The notes: generated by a model not told the origin, from the sequence alone. DNA of 64,000 bases from Amycolatopsis jiangsuensis (GCF_014204865.1 NZ_JACHMG010000001.1:1550001-1614000), one strand, 5' to 3'. Counted from the first letter of the stretch, positions 24,391-32,557 are shown. Made by a program: numbers and translations.

Positions 24391-25248
24391 TCAGTTCGCC
24401 GCGATCTGGTGCCCGTCCGGGAAATCCGTGGACCGGGAGAGTTTCTCCCACTCTTCGAGGTCCGCGGCCACTGCGGCACGCCCGTTCGCGACCAGCCGCA
24501 CGGCGTCGGACCCGAGCACGAGGTGCACCGGCGGCTTCTCCGCGTCGAGCACCGTGAGCACGGCCTCGGCGGCCTTGGCCGGATCGCCCAGCTGGTTGCC
24601 GCTGGCAGCCTGCCGGGCCGCCCGGATCGGCTCGAAGAGCCCGTCGTAGTCCGAAATCGAGCGGGCACTGCGAACCATCGACCGGCCCGCCCAGTCCGTG
24701 CGGAACGAACCGGGCGCGATGATGGTCACCCGCACGCCGAGGTCCGCGACCTCTTTGGACAGTGTTTCGAGCATGCCCTCCACCGCGTACTTGCTGCCGC
24801 AGTAGTACGCCAGCCCGGGAACGGTCATCAGCCCGCCCATCGAGCTGACCCCGAAGATGTGCCCGGACCGGCGCTTGCGCATTCCCGGCAGCACGGCGTG
24901 GACCGTGGCCGCCACGCCGAACACGTTCGCGTCGAACTGTGCGCGCAGCTGGGCCATCGAGGACTCCTCGAACACGCCCTCGTGCCCGTAACCGGCGTTC
25001 GCGATCAGCACGTCGATCGGACCGACACTGCGCTCGACCTCGCCGACCACGGCGAAAACCGCTTCGTCGTCGGTCACGTCGAGCTGCCGGGCGTGCGCGC
25101 GTCCGGGCGCCAGCGCCTCGAATTTCTCCAGGTCCTCACTCTTGCGGACGGTGCCGACGACGGTGTGCCCGGCCGCCAGCGCACCCTGCGCGAAGGCCCG
25201 GCCGAGCCCGCTGCCGGCACCGGTGATCAGAAACGTTCGTGTGGTCAT
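24391..25248 (-). CDS. Short-chain dehydrogenase/reductase (classical SDR)
   Basis: The 285-residue protein shows the classical SDR motifs. TGAGSGLG binds the cofactor, LIANAGYG is the NAG element, VSSMGG holds the catalytic Ser, and AYYCGSKYA provides the YxxxK pair. The absence of an Asp after the second strand and the presence of basic residues (GTVRKSE) favour NADP(H). It oxidises or reduces an alcohol/ketone of unknown identity. The ATG at 25248 was chosen to begin at the first SDR strand. It is monocistronic or reads into the RidA operon. Its promoter region carries two overlapping palindromes of TetR-operator appearance, but no TetR gene is adjacent. Confidence 0.9.
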   Translation of the reverse strand: MTTRTFLITGAGSGLGRAFAQGALAAGHTVVGTVRKSEDLEKFEALAPGRAHARQLDVTDDEAVFAVVGEVERSVGPIDVLIANAGYGHEGVFEESSMAQLRAQFDANVFGVAATVHAVLPGMRKRRSGHIFGVSSMGGLMTVPGLAYYCGSKYAVEGMLETLSKEVADLGVRVTIIAPGSFRTDWAGRSMVRSARSISDYDGLFEPIRAARQAASGNQLGDPAKAAEAVLTVLDAEKPPVHLVLGSDAVRLVANGRAAVAADLEEWEKLSRSTDFPDGHQIAAN

Positions 25249-25263
25249 GCCGTTACTATACAC

Positions 25264-25292
25264 GACGTTGAATTAATTTGACGTCGCGTCAA
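25264..25292. promoter_or_regulatory. Overlapping palindromic operators upstream of the SDR gene
   Basis: 25264-25285 is a 22-bp imperfect palindrome with GACGT/ACGTC ends and a central AATTAATT. Overlapping it, TTGACGTCGCGTCAA (25278-25292) has perfect 6-bp arms around 3 bp. A TATAGT box (25261-25256 on the minus strand) lies just beside them, eight bases before the ATG. This AT-rich patch is unusual for the window and looks like a repressor-controlled promoter. Confidence 0.55.
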
Positions 25293-25316
25293 GGATAGGT
25301 GGTGCTGGTGACTTCG

Positions 25317-25366
25317 GGCAGCAGAACGGCGGCGGACCCCGGAGGGTTCACCGCCGTTCTGCTGCC
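25317..25366 (-). terminator. Strong terminator of the type VII secretion-type operon
   Basis: A perfect 16-bp inverted repeat (GGCAGCAGAACGGCGG at 25317-25332 and its complement at 25351-25366) with an 18-base loop lies about 40 bases after the stop of the large WXG protein gene. Confidence 0.85.
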
Positions 25367-25406
25367 GGCCGGCCGTGCCCGGCTTCGCGTGCCGAATGCC
25401 GGACCG

Positions 25407-27134
25407 TCAGGAGTCGCCCGAGTCGTCTGAGCTGTCCGAGTTGTCCGGGGTCACCTCCTTGGCGACCGTGCCCAGCGACTTGATGAACTCGATCGTGCCC
25501 TTGCTGACGAAGCCACGGCCGCCGAAGGCCGGGTCGGTCACCGTCTTGATGGTGTTCTCGAACCTCGCCGCCTTGTCCGGGCCCAGCAGCTTGAGGAGAT
25601 CGGGCTTCCCGAGGTTGGAGTACTTGTCGAACTTGTCGAAGATCTCCTGCCGCTGTGCGGGCGTGACGTTCGGGATCTTCTCGTCGATGATCTTCGTCAG
25701 GTGATCCTTGGTGTAGCGGCCCATCTTGTCGGGGAACGGCTCGTGCGACGGTTTTCCGTGGCCGCTTTCACCGTCGGTCTTCCCGCCGGTGCTGTCGGTC
25801 TTGCCGTCCGCGCCGTCGGTCTTCCCGCCGGTGCCATCGGTCTTGCCATCCGCGCCATCGGTCTTTCCGCCGGTGCCGTCGGGCTTGACGTCGCTCTCCG
25901 GTGGCTTCGCCTGGGGGTGTTCGTCCGGGGTCAGCTTCAGCCAGTTGCCGTCGCCGGAGCCGCCCTCGCTCTCCGACGGCTTACCGCCGCCTGTTCCGCC
26001 GGTGTCGGCGGGCGGCTTGTTCGCCGGTGGGTCCGGGGTCAGCTTCAGCCACCCGTCATCGCCCTGCGGCTTGTCACCGTCGGTGCCGTCGGTCTTGCCA
26101 CCGTCGCCTTCAGGCTTGCCGTCGGTCCCGTCGGTCTTGCCGTCGGTGCCGTCGGTCTTCCCATCGGTGCCGTCAGTCTTGCCACCGTCGCCTTCAGGCT
26201 TGCCGTCGGTGCCGTCGGTTTTCCCGTCGGTGCCGTCGGTCCCGTCGGTCTTGCCGCCCTCACCTTCGGGCTTTCCGCCGCCGTCGGGCTTGGGGCCGCT
26301 GCCGCTGCCGCCGGGGATGTCGCCGTGGGGCTTCGCTCCGCCGCTCGCGGCCGAGGCGACTGCGTCGGCGGCGTCGTCGCCGGCTTTGCCCAGTCCGGTC
26401 AGGTTGCCCAGCAGCTTGGTGAGCTTCTGGACCAGCTTCGAGATCTCCTCGCCGATCTTGACCATCGTGATGCCGACGGTCGCGGCCACAGTCCCGAGGA
26501 AGATGCCGACCGAGGTGCCGAAGGTGAACGGCATGGCCGCCGCCGCGGCGATCGCGCCGGCGATGATCCCCCCGAGCACCCCGGCGATGATGTCGCGGAT
26601 GACTCCGCGGAAGGCACCGACCAGGCCGCCCGCGATACCCATCTGCTGGGATGCGGTGTCGACGTAGCCGGCGAGCGCGTCGAGGTGGGCCCGCAGGCCG
26701 TCCATGTCCTTCTGGAACGCCTGGGCGCCCTCGCCCTTCCACGCGTCCTTCAAGTCGGTCAGCGCGGTGTCGAAAGCCGGCGCCCAGTCCTCTTCGAGCT
26801 TCTTCTTCTGCTCGTCGATGGCCGCCTGCGCCGCGTCGATGCCGATCGGATCGCCCATCAGCAGGTCGAGCGGCACGCGGAACGGCGTCACGTGGTCGAT
26901 GAGCCAGCCCAGCGCCGCCGAGATCACGCTGCCGAGCGGGTCGATCACCAGCCCCAGCACGTCCAGCGCCAGCCCGACCGAGCCCAGCGCGATCCCGGCG
27001 GCGTTGTGTTCCTTGGCCGAGTTCGCCAGGGAGAAAGCCGAGTCGATGATGCCGGCGCCGTCGGCGCCGTGCGTCATGGTCATCGTCTCCTGGGGGTTGG
27101 TCCAGAAGTCGTTCTTCTCGTAGCCGTCGCTCAT
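25407..27134 (-). CDS. Large WXG-domain protein with repeat linker, putative type VII secretion substrate
   Basis: The 575-residue protein has an N-terminal helical region of about 270 residues. It contains DLKDAWKGEGAQAFQKDMDGL, whose WKG turn is the WXG motif of ESX substrates, and a glycine/alanine-rich hydrophobic stretch near residues 170-225. A long low-complexity linker follows (about 270-475), built of KTDGTDG/KPEGDG units and interrupted by two copies of a WLKLTPD motif. The last 90 residues form a charged helical domain (YTKDHLTKIIDEKIP, ERQEIFDKF-like segment, and AFGGRGFVSKGTIEFI) that I do not recognise. The layout of WXG head, linker and unique tail is that of LXG/WXG effectors. 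No immunity gene is evident nearby. It is coupled by a 4-bp overlap to the small WXG-like gene upstream. Confidence 0.7.
   Translation of the reverse strand: MSDGYEKNDFWTNPQETMTMTHGADGAGIIDSAFSLANSAKEHNAAGIALGSVGLALDVLGLVIDPLGSVISAALGWLIDHVTPFRVPLDLLMGDPIGIDAAQAAIDEQKKKLEEDWAPAFDTALTDLKDAWKGEGAQAFQKDMDGLRAHLDALAGYVDTASQQMGIAGGLVGAFRGVIRDIIAGVLGGIIAGAIAAAAAMPFTFGTSVGIFLGTVAATVGITMVKIGEEISKLVQKLTKLLGNLTGLGKAGDDAADAVASAASGGAKPHGDIPGGSGSGPKPDGGGKPEGEGGKTDGTDGTDGKTDGTDGKPEGDGGKTDGTDGKTDGTDGKTDGTDGKPEGDGGKTDGTDGDKPQGDDGWLKLTPDPPANKPPADTGGTGGGKPSESEGGSGDGNWLKLTPDEHPQAKPPESDVKPDGTGGKTDGADGKTDGTGGKTDGADGKTDSTGGKTDGESGHGKPSHEPFPDKMGRYTKDHLTKIIDEKIPNVTPAQRQEIFDKFDKYSNLGKPDLLKLLGPDKAARFENTIKTVTDPAFGGRGFVSKGTIEFIKSLGTVAKEVTPDNSDSSDDSGDS
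25768..26288 (-). repeat. Minisatellite encoding KTDG/KPEG linker repeats
   Basis: Two blocks of short repeats (about 25768-25890 and 26070-26288) encode tandem GKTDGTDG, GKTDGADG and KPEGDG units of the large WXG protein. The unit is largely GGTCTTGCCGTCGGTGCCGTC on the plus strand, with codon-level variants. Such arrays expand and contract easily, so linker length may vary between strains. Confidence 0.85.
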
Positions 27135-27439
27135 GCCTGGTACTTCGAGATCGAGTCGGTCACGTCGTCTTCCTGGTCCTGGTAGCCCTTCCGGGCCTTG
27201 TCGAGGTTCTCCCGGAACTTGCCCACCGAGTCGGCGTAGCTGGTGAGCTGGTCGCGGGCCTTGCCGCAGTGCAGGCTCGCCCCCGCGCCGAAGAGCTGGC
27301 CGACGACGCCGAAGATGCCGGGATCCGCGACGCAGCCGCCGATCATCTCCCCCGATCCACGGAGGTTGTCGGCGAGCCCGTCCAGATGGTTCCCGAACTT
27401 CTCGAGTGCTTTCGGGTCGAGTGAATATCCGCCGCTCAC
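27131..27439 (-). CDS. EspC/WXG100-like small secreted protein
   Basis: The 102-residue, mostly helical protein belongs by size and pattern to the ESX EspC/WXG100-like group (LDPKALEKFGNHLDGLADNL, then GKFRENLDKARKGYQDQEDD near the C-terminus). A strict WXG turn is not seen; VGQLFGAGAS occupies the turn region. Such proteins form helical-hairpin dimers with a larger partner for export through a type VII secretion system. It sits between a YbaB-like gene and the large WXG protein, with 4-bp overlaps on both sides. The start is a GTG inside the stop region of the YbaB-like gene. No ESX membrane components (EccB, EccC, EccD) are in the window, so the machinery must be elsewhere. Confidence 0.72.
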   Translation of the reverse strand: MSGGYSLDPKALEKFGNHLDGLADNLRGSGEMIGGCVADPGIFGVVGQLFGAGASLHCGKARDQLTSYADSVGKFRENLDKARKGYQDQEDDVTDSISKYQA

Positions 27440-27987
27440 CAGGGATTCGCCTCGTCTTCGTCGTCGTCGGCCGGGCGGCGACGCGGCGCGGGCCGCGACG
27501 TCCTCGGCGGGGGCGGGGGCGGCGCGGGCGGCCTCGGCGGCTGCATGCCCGGCCTCGGCGGCGGGGGCGGATCGTCGTCGGGCGCCATGTCCTCGCCGAA
27601 CTTGTTCGGGTCCGCCCCGCCGTCGTCGGCCACCGGTTCGGGTGGCAGGAAGCTCTTCATCATCTCGACGGCCTCACCGCCGCCCAGGATCGCCTCGGCC
27701 GAACTCGCCACCGCGCGCGCGGTCTGGCTCTGCGCCTGCCGCACGGTCTCCATGATCGCCGTGGTCAGCCGCGCCTCCCCCAGCCCGCACGCATTCCTGC
27801 CGAGCTGGATGCTGCGCAGCGCGCCGTTCGGCGCCAGGGACACGGTGACGGAACCGTCGCGCGAGGTCACCGTCGCCGCCGCGGCGGCGAACGCCTCCTC
27901 CAGCTCCGACGCCCGTTCCCGCATTTCGACGGCCTGCCGCTCGACATAGTGCTGTATGTCCTCGCCGGGCCTCAGATTCGGCTCCAC
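27436..27987 (-). CDS. YbaB/EbfC-family protein with proline-rich tail
   Basis: The 183-residue protein has a YbaB/EbfC-like N-terminal domain: a first helix of about 35 residues, then VTSRDGSVTVSLAPNGALRSIQL (SVTVSLAPNGALRSI is typical) and a second long helix to about residue 125. The acidic, proline-rich C-terminal tail has PPPPPRPG-type runs. YbaB proteins bind DNA as dimers, and actinobacterial versions often precede ESX-type gene pairs, as here. The GTG at 27987 has a GAGGAG ribosome site five bases upstream; the longer frame overlaps the divergent PucR promoter. It heads the three-gene operon. A role in regulation or as an export chaperone is inference only. Confidence 0.72.
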   Translation of the reverse strand: MEPNLRPGEDIQHYVERQAVEMRERASELEEAFAAAAATVTSRDGSVTVSLAPNGALRSIQLGRNACGLGEARLTTAIMETVRQAQSQTARAVASSAEAILGGGEAVEMMKSFLPPEPVADDGGADPNKFGEDMAPDDDPPPPPRPGMQPPRPPAPPPPPPRTSRPAPRRRPADDDEDEANPW

Positions 27988-28257
27988 ACTTGCTCCTCGA
28001 AGTACCTTCCACCGCCGGGGGCACGCTACTCCCGCGCAGTGACGCGCAACCGGCGGGAGACCTCGCTGCCCAGGGGCCGAGCGTATCTTCGCCCGCCGGT
28101 ACCGGCGCGCCAAGCCGGGGCCCGCCGCCGTGCCCCGCGTTCCCCGCCCGGCTGGGCGAAGAGGCATCCGGCGGCCCGGCCACCTCGTCTTTGGCAGTCG
28201 CGCACGAACAGTTCCCGCAGGATTCATCACCTCACCGCAGCCGCGCGGACAGGTGTG
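27988..28257. other. Divergent intergenic region between the YbaB-like operon and the PucR gene
   Basis: The 331-bp gap to 28318 must hold the promoter of the YbaB/WXG operon on the minus strand and that of the PucR gene on the plus strand. I find only the latter with confidence, at 28258-28286. The remainder is GC-rich and shows no clear gene. Confidence 0.4.
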
Positions 28258-28286
28258 TTGCGCCACGGCGCGGTGCGTGAGTGCAT
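28258..28286 (+). promoter_or_regulatory. Promoter of the first PucR-family gene
   Basis: TTGCGC (28258-28263), a 17-bp spacer and GTGCAT (28281-28286) match the promoter of the paralogous gene (49108-49136) in spacing and in the GTGAGT sequence running into the -10 box. A start near 28293 leaves a leader of about 26 bases. Confidence 0.5.
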
Positions 28287-28318
28287 GACCGGGGACGGTG
28301 ACGCGGAGGAGCTTCGAG

Positions 28319-29566
28319 ATGCACGAACCTGCCGATCGCGAGCACCGGGAGGCACCGGGCACCGGCATTCCGGCGCAACGGCTGTGGGTGTCGCTGCCCG
28401 GCGACCTCGCCCGGCGGTTCCGGCCGCACGCGGGCAACCTGGGCAAGGAGATCCTGCGGGCGATCCAGCGTGAGGTGCCCGAGTACGCCAAACCGCTGGA
28501 AGGCGCGTTCGGCGCGGTCATCATCAAGGCCATCGGGGAAGCCGTCATCGGCTCCATCGACAGCATCGACGGCCGTCCCTCCACACAGGACAACTGGGGC
28601 GAGCTGTTCCGGGACTTGGGCCGCGGGGTGCAGAAAGGCGGCGGCAGCCTCGACTCGCTGCAGGCCTCCTACCGGGTCGGCGGGCAGGCGGCCTGGCGTT
28701 ATGTCGCGGGCTGGGGCCAGCGCACCGGCATGCCCATTCCCCTGCTGTGTGTCTGCGCCGAGGCGATCTTCGCCGTGATCGAGGAGATCTCGTCCTATTC
28801 GGTCGAAGGCTACACAGTGGCCCAGACCAGTGCCGCGGGTGCGCTGGAGCGACGACGGCGCCGTCTGCTGGAGCTGCTGCTGGCCACGCCGCCGTCGTCC
28901 CCGCAGGGCATCGCCGACGCCGCGGACGCCGCGGGCTGGCGACTCCCGGAATGGGTCAACGCCGTGGCACTGGCCCCACCCGGAGAGCAGCAGGCCGACG
29001 AACTGCCACCGGCAGGCCTGCCCGCGGACGTCCTCGTGGACCTTGAAAGCACACAGCCCTGTGTGGTGTCCCCGGATCCCGAGAGCGACCTGCGGCAGCT
29101 GCGTCCCGCGCTGCCGGGCTGGCACCTCGCCGTGGGGCCGCGGGTGCGTCCGGCCGATACGGCCACCTCACTGAAGTGGGCGTGCCGGACCCTGCGGCTG
29201 GCGCGGCGAGGGGTCATCGACGCCCGGCCGGTCGCCGACAGCGCCGAGCACCTCAGCACGGTGTGGCTGATGCACGACGACTTCCTGCTGGCCGAGCTCA
29301 CGCGCCGAGCGCTCGGACCGATGACCGGCCTGACCACGAAGCAGCGGGAGAAGCTGGGCGAGACGCTGCTGGCGTGGCTGGAATGGGCCGGCAGCACCCC
29401 GGAGATCGCGAAAACGCTCCGGATCCACCCGCAGACGGTGCGGTACCGCGTGCACCAGCTGACGGAACTGTTCGGCGACCGGCTGCACGATCCGGCTGCC
29501 CGGCTGGACATCCAGCTCGCGCTGCACGCCCACCGGCTGCGGGGCACCTGGCCACCGGCGGCCTGA
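28319..29566 (+). CDS. PucR/CdaR-type transcriptional regulator (paralogue A)
   Basis: The 415-residue protein has an N-terminal alpha-helical domain with RFRPHAGNLGKEILRAIQRE and EYAKPLEG, a middle GGDEF-like degenerate region, and a C-terminal PucR helix-turn-helix (HTH_30). In the last, STPEIAKTLRIHPQTVRYRVHQL carries the diagnostic HPQTVRYRV. Family members are one-component activators in purine, carbohydrate or secondary metabolism. The ATG at 28319 follows GGAGGAG at seven bases and is preferred to the GTG at 28298. A close paralogue lies at 49242-50591, and the two bracket the acyl-lipid locus while pointing the same way. Direct control of that locus is attractive but unproven. Confidence 0.88.
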   Translation: MHEPADREHREAPGTGIPAQRLWVSLPGDLARRFRPHAGNLGKEILRAIQREVPEYAKPLEGAFGAVIIKAIGEAVIGSIDSIDGRPSTQDNWGELFRDLGRGVQKGGGSLDSLQASYRVGGQAAWRYVAGWGQRTGMPIPLLCVCAEAIFAVIEEISSYSVEGYTVAQTSAAGALERRRRRLLELLLATPPSSPQGIADAADAAGWRLPEWVNAVALAPPGEQQADELPPAGLPADVLVDLESTQPCVVSPDPESDLRQLRPALPGWHLAVGPRVRPADTATSLKWACRTLRLARRGVIDARPVADSAEHLSTVWLMHDDFLLAELTRRALGPMTGLTTKQREKLGETLLAWLEWAGSTPEIAKTLRIHPQTVRYRVHQLTELFGDRLHDPAARLDIQLALHAHRLRGTWPPAA

Positions 29567-29592
29567 GCGACGGCCCGCACCACCGGCCGCGG

Positions 29593-30000
29593 TCACGCCG
29601 GCCCGCCGGCGGACGGTGTGTCCACTGCGGACGGACCACGCGCGGCGCGCGCGGGGGCCCCGCCCGGCCGTGTGCGCGCACTGGTGGCGATTTCGAGCAG
29701 TTCGGCGTACTCCACCAGCCGGGCGCGATCCGCGGTGCCCAGCCGCTGGTAGAGCAGCAACAGCCGCGCGGTCTCGGGCGGACGCACGGCCTCCTCCTCG
29801 AGGAAGTACCCGACCGGCCGCCGGTAGAGCGCGGCGAGGGACTTGAGTTCCAGGCAGTCGACCTTCCGGGTACCGGACTCGAATCCCGACACCGCCGACC
29901 GCGGCACGCCCAGCCGTTCGGCGATCACCCGCTGCGGCAGCCCGGAGGATTCGCGGCACCTGCGCAACCGCTCGGCGAGCCGGTCCTGCTCATCGTTCAC
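29593..30000 (-). CDS. XRE-family helix-turn-helix regulator
   Basis: The 135-residue protein has an N-terminal XRE/Cro-type HTH (about residues 8-65). RLAERLRRCRESSGLPQRVIAERLG leads into SAVSGFESGTRKV, which places the recognition helix. A helical C-terminal part of some 60 residues ends in a disordered, Ala/Pro-rich tail. It could be a small phage-like repressor or the DNA-binding half of a two-protein regulator, but no partner is adjacent. The GTG at 30000 has GGAG/GGGG ribosome-site bases just upstream; the longer frame runs back through the terminator of the lipid operon. It converges with the first PucR gene. Confidence 0.85.
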   Translation of the reverse strand: MNDEQDRLAERLRRCRESSGLPQRVIAERLGVPRSAVSGFESGTRKVDCLELKSLAALYRRPVGYFLEEEAVRPPETARLLLLYQRLGTADRARLVEYAELLEIATSARTRPGGAPARAARGPSAVDTPSAGGPA

Positions 30001-30024
30001 TCCCCACTCCCCTGCCTCCGGACG

Positions 30025-30073
30025 GTCTCGCTCTCCGGCGGCCGCGGTGTCGCGGACCGCCGGAGAGCGGGAC
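30025..30073 (-). terminator. Terminator at the end of the acyl-lipid operon
   Basis: A 13-bp perfect stem (CGCTCTCCGGCGG at 30029-30041, complement at 30057-30069) extends to 17 bp with one G-T pair (30025-30041 with 30057-30073). The loop is 15 bases. It starts 17 bases after the stop codon of the secreted lipase gene. Confidence 0.85.
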
Positions 30074-30089
30074 CGATCAGCCGGGCCGA

Positions 30090-31337
30090 TCAGCAGTTGG
30101 ACGGTGCCTCGGCGCCGGCGAACCGCTGCGTGATCCACTGGTGCGCGTCACCGTTGCCGGCGAAGATCCCGCTCAGGTGGTCGGAGACGTAGGTCTGCCA
30201 CTGCTCCCGGACCCCGGCCGCGCAGTAGCTCTTGTGCAGTGCGTCGGCCTGCGGGGTGTTCACGATCTCGTCGGTGCTGGCGTGGTACTGGAAGACCGGC
30301 ACCTGCGGCGGGGTGGCGCCCAGCTTGTTCTCGGCAAGGCGCGCCTTCCACTGCGGGGTGTCCAGCGGATTCGACGTCGTGTAGTCGCTGATCTTCTTGA
30401 ACGGGTAGTTGCTCAGCAGTTCGACCACGCAGGCGTTCTTCTTGGCGTCGGCGAGCTGCTCGCGGCCGGTGTCGTTGAGGTAGGAGTCCAGCTTGAGGTC
30501 GGGGTAGGCAGCGTCCAGCCCGACCGCGGCAAAGGCGAGGAACCCGAACCCGATGTAGCCGTCGAGTCCCTTCGCGACCTCGGTCAGGTCGGCAGGGACC
30601 CCGCCCGCCGCGACCCCGACCAGGTTGAGCTCAGGGGCGTAGGCGGGCTGTTTCTCCCCGGCCCACAACGCACCGCCGCCGCCCTGGGAGTAACCCTGGA
30701 AGATCACCTTGGCCGTTTTCGACAGCTTCGCTGCGGACAACCGCTGCGCCGCCCGGACCGAGTCGATCACCGCCGGGCCCATCGACTGCCCGGTGATGTA
30801 GGTCGGGACGGTGGAGGGCGAGTAGCCCTCGTAGTCGGTGACCGCGACGGCGTAGCCGCTGGAGAGCGAGTCGTTGATGGCCGGCTGGTCGTACAACGTG
30901 CCGCGCTCGATCGCCTTGGACGCCGTGCACTTGAACGCCGGCCCCTGTGTTCCCACCGCGTAACCGACGATCGGAGCGGCGGCCGGGTCGACGCCCTTCG
31001 GGACGAGGATCGTGCCGGTCACCGCGTCCGGCCGGCCCTGCGCGTTGGTGGAGAGGTACATGACCTCCCACGCATCGGCATTGGCCGCGTTCATCGCCGG
31101 CACCGCCGGGCGCCAGCGGAGTACGTCACCGGGCTGCCCGGACGGCAGCGGGGCGGGGGCGGTGTAGAACGAGTCGTCGAACGGGCCGGGCAGCCCTTCG
31201 GCGGCCGGGGCCGCGGGAGCGGCCGCCACCGGGGTGCTGACCGCGGCGACGCCGAGCGCCAGCATCGACAGGCCCAGCAAGGCGATGACCACCTTGCGCC
31301 CGCGACGCACCGCGCGCGGGGTGCTGACACTTTTCAC
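30090..31337 (-). CDS. Secreted LIP-family triacylglycerol lipase/esterase
   Basis: The 415-residue alpha/beta hydrolase has a Sec signal: a basic RRGRKVV segment, a hydrophobic core to about residue 35 and Ala-rich processing region near 42. The mature part matches the secretory lipase (LIP) family, with FQGYSQGGGGALWAGE holding the nucleophile Ser in GYSQG, a late STDEIV segment for the acid, and GDAHQW for the His. Cysteines near the middle and at the extreme C-terminus may form disulfides. The GTG at 31337 follows GGAGG by five bases and is preferred to an ATG at 31349. It is the last gene of the lipid locus and could hydrolyse or remodel envelope acyl lipids. It is separated from the antigen-85-like gene by 178 bp. 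Confidence 0.85.
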   Translation of the reverse strand: MKSVSTPRAVRRGRKVVIALLGLSMLALGVAAVSTPVAAAPAAPAAEGLPGPFDDSFYTAPAPLPSGQPGDVLRWRPAVPAMNAANADAWEVMYLSTNAQGRPDAVTGTILVPKGVDPAAAPIVGYAVGTQGPAFKCTASKAIERGTLYDQPAINDSLSSGYAVAVTDYEGYSPSTVPTYITGQSMGPAVIDSVRAAQRLSAAKLSKTAKVIFQGYSQGGGGALWAGEKQPAYAPELNLVGVAAGGVPADLTEVAKGLDGYIGFGFLAFAAVGLDAAYPDLKLDSYLNDTGREQLADAKKNACVVELLSNYPFKKISDYTTSNPLDTPQWKARLAENKLGATPPQVPVFQYHASTDEIVNTPQADALHKSYCAAGVREQWQTYVSDHLSGIFAGNGDAHQWITQRFAGAEAPSNC

Positions 31338-31515
31338 CGGAACCTCCATCGAATAACCGGGAATTTCGGTACACGATCCACACCGCGGCGACCACTGGTC
31401 AAGCATTTCCGGAGATCCCACACCCAGGCCACGAAATCGCGGACGGGAATTGTTTCCCGGAGCACATCGCGCGCGTTGTTCCGACCACGGACGTCCGGAT
31501 TTCCGGCCCGCCGGA
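31338..31515. other. Gap between the antigen-85-like gene and the secreted lipase
   Basis: This 178-bp stretch has a TTGACC (31402-31397, minus strand), 17 bp and a poor GGATCG -10, so the lipase may have a weak promoter of its own. I see no strong terminator, and readthrough from the lipid operon remains possible. Confidence 0.35.
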
Positions 31516-32538
31516 TCAGGCCGGAAGACCGAGCGCCTTCGCCAGGATCGGCCACGAGTCGTGCAGTGCGCGCTGCCAGTACGGCCAGCTGTGCGTGCCC
31601 GGCCCGTAGTAGTCGACCGTCGCCGGGATGCCCTTCTGCTGCAGCCGGTCGGTGAAACTCCGGGACGTCAGCAGCGCCGAGGGCTCCAGCGGATCGGACT
31701 GGCCCGGCGGATCGAGCGGGCCGGTCCGGCCGTTGCCGCAGGAAAGGTACAGCGCGGTTCCGCGTAAATCGTCGACGTGGTCGAAGGGATTGTTCGCCGA
31801 CCAGATCGGCCAGTTCGCCACCTCGTCGCCCCACAGGTCGAAGAAGTTGTAGAATCCGCCGCGCGCCAGAATTCCCTTGATGACTCCCGCGGTGCCCGGG
31901 TAGAGCGTATTCGGCACCCCGCTGTAGGAGGCCGCGGCACCGAACATCCCCGGATGTTTGAAAGCGTAGGCCAGCGCGCCGTAACCGCCGATCGAAACAC
32001 CCGCGACCGCCCGGCGGGTCCCGCCGCGGAAACCGCGCTCCACGATCTGGCGGACCTCGGCGGTGTGGAAGGTCTCCCAGTCCGGCGTGTCCTTCAGCCC
32101 GAGGTTCCACCACTTGGTGTACATCCCGGCCAGCCCGTCGCTGGGCAGCACCAGGATCGTGTCCTTGTCCGCGGTGAACGCCTTGACGTCGGTGAACTGG
32201 TCCCAGGACTGGTAGTCCACCGGCTCACAGCAGCCGTGCAGCAGATAGAGCGTCGGCCAGGTCCGGTCCGGCTGCGCCGCCCAGCCCGAGGGCACGACCA
32301 GCCGGACCATGCCGCTCGTGCCCAGCGCGGGCGAGTCGATCCGGAGATCGACGGTGCGCGAGTCCACCCAGGTTTCCTCGGTCACCTTCGCCCCGTCGTC
32401 GGCGGTGGCGGCAGTGGTGACTGGACCCGCGGAGGCCACCGGGACCTGCGCCAGGCCCGTTCCGGTGAGCACCGCGGCGAAGAGCACCGCCAGCCCGGCC
32501 AGACGCCGTCTTCTCCGGCCGGTCCGCTGGTTGGTCAT
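31516..32538 (-). CDS. Antigen 85-like secreted acyltransferase/esterase
   Basis: The 340-residue exported protein has a basic N-terminus, a hydrophobic signal core and an AxA site near residue 37. The alpha/beta hydrolase fold is of the mycolyltransferase (Fbp/antigen 85, esterase D) group. VAGVSIGGYGALAYA carries the nucleophile Ser, and YGPGTHSWPYWQRAL the catalytic His in the same context as antigen 85 (GTHSWxYW). An early LLHGCC and SWDQFTD are also typical. Antigen 85 enzymes move mycolates between trehalose esters and the wall polysaccharide. Here it follows the carboxylase by 19 bp at the end of a FadD32/PKS/AccD gene set, so it probably transfers the PKS product outside the membrane. 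An ordinary carboxylesterase is the alternative. Confidence 0.85.
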   Translation of the reverse strand: MTNQRTGRRRRRLAGLAVLFAAVLTGTGLAQVPVASAGPVTTAATADDGAKVTEETWVDSRTVDLRIDSPALGTSGMVRLVVPSGWAAQPDRTWPTLYLLHGCCEPVDYQSWDQFTDVKAFTADKDTILVLPSDGLAGMYTKWWNLGLKDTPDWETFHTAEVRQIVERGFRGGTRRAVAGVSIGGYGALAYAFKHPGMFGAAASYSGVPNTLYPGTAGVIKGILARGGFYNFFDLWGDEVANWPIWSANNPFDHVDDLRGTALYLSCGNGRTGPLDPPGQSDPLEPSALLTSRSFTDRLQQKGIPATVDYYGPGTHSWPYWQRALHDSWPILAKALGLPA

Positions 32539-32557
32539 CTTTTCTCCGTTCCACTGC

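Noticed and set aside
25407..27134. Calling the large WXG protein a polymorphic toxin
   Set aside because: The C-terminal domain shows no recognisable nuclease, deaminase or ADP-ribosyltransferase motif, and no immunity gene lies downstream, so the claim is not supported.
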